Assembly: GCF_003254395.2 (NCBI RefSeq)
Contig: NC_037644.1
Location: 675,001-739,000 of the forward strand
Direction of reading: 5' to 3'
DNA from: Apis mellifera
Lineage: Eukaryota > Arthropoda > Insecta > Hymenoptera > Apidae
DNA: 64,000 nucleotides
Shown here: piece after piece, positions 62,032 to 64,000 of the stretch
Position numbering within the stretch: the stretch's first letter is position 1
How the letters are laid out: each line of letters begins with the position of its first letter
Program-made: the position numbers and the translations under genes
The notes under the pieces: model-generated
Told to the model about the DNA's origin: nothing
What the model saw: the letters and a program-made list of their open reading frames with translations, nothing else
The model's database searches: none

Positions 62032-64000
62032 CTATTTCCATGGCGATTGTCGCCACGAGCTGTGGATCAGGATCTTGGGATCGTAAATTTTGCGTTAATT
62101 GGTGAATTAATATTAAGAAGAGATAGCAATGGATAATATTACTGGAACGAGTGAATAAGAGAGAATATTGTCGCACACAATTCGAATGTGTTCTCTTTGA
62201 TGGAACGCTAAGAAGATTAATTCAAATTACATTCAAATTACAGGAATTATCCTGTTTAATGGAAAATGATCGATATTATTCGATTAATTTGAACTAATGG
62301 ACTGATTGATTAAATGGACGGATTTTAAACAGTTACAAACACGGTTTCAATAATTTGTAATTCGTGGGACAAGTGAGATTTTTATGGCTGAAAGATACAA
62401 ATAAGGAAAAACGAGAAATTGTTTGAATTGCATTTGAAAATAATGATTAATTGTTCTTACACGTGGTTGTCTGATCAATCATCGACCATTCTACTTATAA
62501 TACGTGTATCTAATTATTCATTATTCAACGTGTTCTATATCCAATATCTCTGTTGACTATTCAATCATATGTACTTAAATTCACGTACATTTCACAAGTT
62601 TTCAAATTTTGGTTTTCGAAATACGATTTTTAATTTTTTTCTTCCTTGAAGAATCTCTTCAGCCTGACCCCATTATAGACTATTCTGCACATCCTCTATA
62701 TCACTCTGATTAGATTTTAAATGTAGAAAACATTTGATATAATAGACGTGGTGCGAGATGCCTGTAAGATATCACGGATATTCTTGGTGCATCGAAGCAG
62801 GGAGAAAGACGTAATAAATAGGCAAGCTCTGAATTCTTCGTCTGGGTCAGATCCTTGACCACGTGTTCATGGCATTCTTTCTTTTTTATTTTTGCCTCTG
62901 CCTATCGAGATCGATAACCAAAAATTTTGATTTGTTCGAAAAGCATTTATTGAAAACAAGGTTTCTTTCTTTTTTATTAATTATTAATCGTGTTACATTT
63001 ATTAATATTAATATATGTAATATATAATGTAATATTAAAGACAGAATAGAATAGAAAATTCTATGAAAGAAATTTAGAGTGATTCATATGATATGCTTTG
63101 TCGATTATATGTGTTGAATTATATATAAAGATATAAAGATAAATTTCCACATAATCTTCTTTATGTGGGAATATTGATACGATTTCATTTTGTCCATAAT
63201 TATTCCGATGGAAAAGTTCTTTGACAATATGTTTAATTTTTAATAGGATTATACTTTTTTTTTATTACTTTAAACATATTAATATATACTTGGAATTATA
63301 TATTCATTACACGTAATTATATTACACGTGAAATTTCTCCCATTTAAATTTCAGATAAATTTTATCTCAGATATCTTGTTTGGTTTATTTTTTAGAAGAA
63401 AATATATTCGACTTTCTAATTTTTGATAGTCGAATGGGAATAATTTGAAAAATAATAAAAACAAATTCAATATATAATTATTAAAACATTTTTAAACAAA
63501 TTTATTGAAATCTAAATGAAATCTTTTTTTATTGTATTCTTGTATTAAAAGAAACTTCTTCAAACGATTCGATTTTCTTTACAAATAAAATACATCTTCA
63601 TATTATTATATTTTTTAACTTTAAAACTGAAACAAGAGACGCCAGTTTAATTATTGATTTTACTACTAGCATATGAAAGAAGAAATAAAATATCTTTTTC
63701 ATAAATATAATTAAATTATTTTTCTAAGTAAAAATAATAGATTGTTAAAACTTGATTAAACTCAAATGGATATAAAACATCCTAATACATCATTATAAAA
63801 TATATTTAGAATAATAATATATTCATTACAAATCCATTAAACTGAATAATCCCATCTCCAACTCTAAAAATTAATTAATAATTCAAATCGAAATTCATTC
63901 TACAATTCATCACCTCCGAAAAAAATCATCTCCAGATAAAGAAGAAACAAAAAATGAAATGTAAAATTTAACAATTCGAAGGAATTTCGATTTCATTGTC

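Larger units (their letters stand above)
57676..64000. other. Noncoding; AT content rises to the end
   Basis: 57.68-57.9 kb after tandem array 9 is GC-richer and has two short stem-loops (GTGGAA...TTCCAC and ACAGCA...TGCTGT). The dispersed repeat pair and the weak exon candidate lie further on. 62.9-64.0 kb is nearly featureless A/T-rich DNA. Confidence 0.55.

Overview
This is AT-rich animal DNA, most likely from a honeybee (Apis) or a close relative. The evidence is the base composition, the many homopolymer and TA/GT microsatellites, the scarcity of mobile elements, and one mariner copy whose transposase reads like the mellifera-type mariners of Hymenoptera. No bacterial-style operons, RNA operons or CRISPR arrays are visible. 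The species call is an inference from these traits, not from a recognised host gene.

I can support only one protein-coding relic. It is a 933-bp mariner element at 32489-33421 on the minus strand, flanked by a TA duplication. It keeps both terminal inverted repeats and the whole DD34D catalytic domain, but it has lost the 5' leader, the first DNA-binding helix-turn-helix and the ATG. I recognise no host exon with confidence. The other open frames are short, start on non-ATG codons, run through homopolymers or tandem repeats, and resemble no family I know. The window is therefore best read as a gene desert or the inside of a very long intron.

Nine unrelated tandem-repeat arrays dominate the structure: 2.4-3.6, 6.3-6.9 (with a detached piece at 7.2), 11.7-12.5, 15.1-16.4, 28.3-29.7, 35.2-36.6, 38.5-39.6, 47.9-49.0 and 55.5-57.7 kb. 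Together they cover about 11 kb, or 17% of the window. Units are mostly 150-290 bp and copy numbers are about 3 to 9. Each array has its own sequence, as if single-copy DNA had been amplified in place. At least four arrays have a higher-order structure: dimers of about 312, 364 and 575 bp and a trimer of about 452 bp. Several carry a consensus-like splice donor or acceptor in every unit.

Between the arrays, AT-rich filler alternates with GC- and CpG-richer islands of 150-600 bp, near 1.0-1.4, 1.95-2.2, 9.5-9.7, 12.5-12.95, 14.8-15.0, 17.7-18.1, 18.8-19.1, 20.2-20.6, 21.1-21.4, 27.0-27.15, 29.8-30.2, 36.95-37.15, 41.15-41.4, 42.25-42.55, 49.0-49.56, 52.2-52.5 and 55.0-55.3 kb. These islands have stop codons in all frames or only chance open frames. 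Several contain perfect palindromes or homeodomain-like and E2F-like motifs, so they are candidates for regulatory sequence. That is an inference and needs alignment with other bees.
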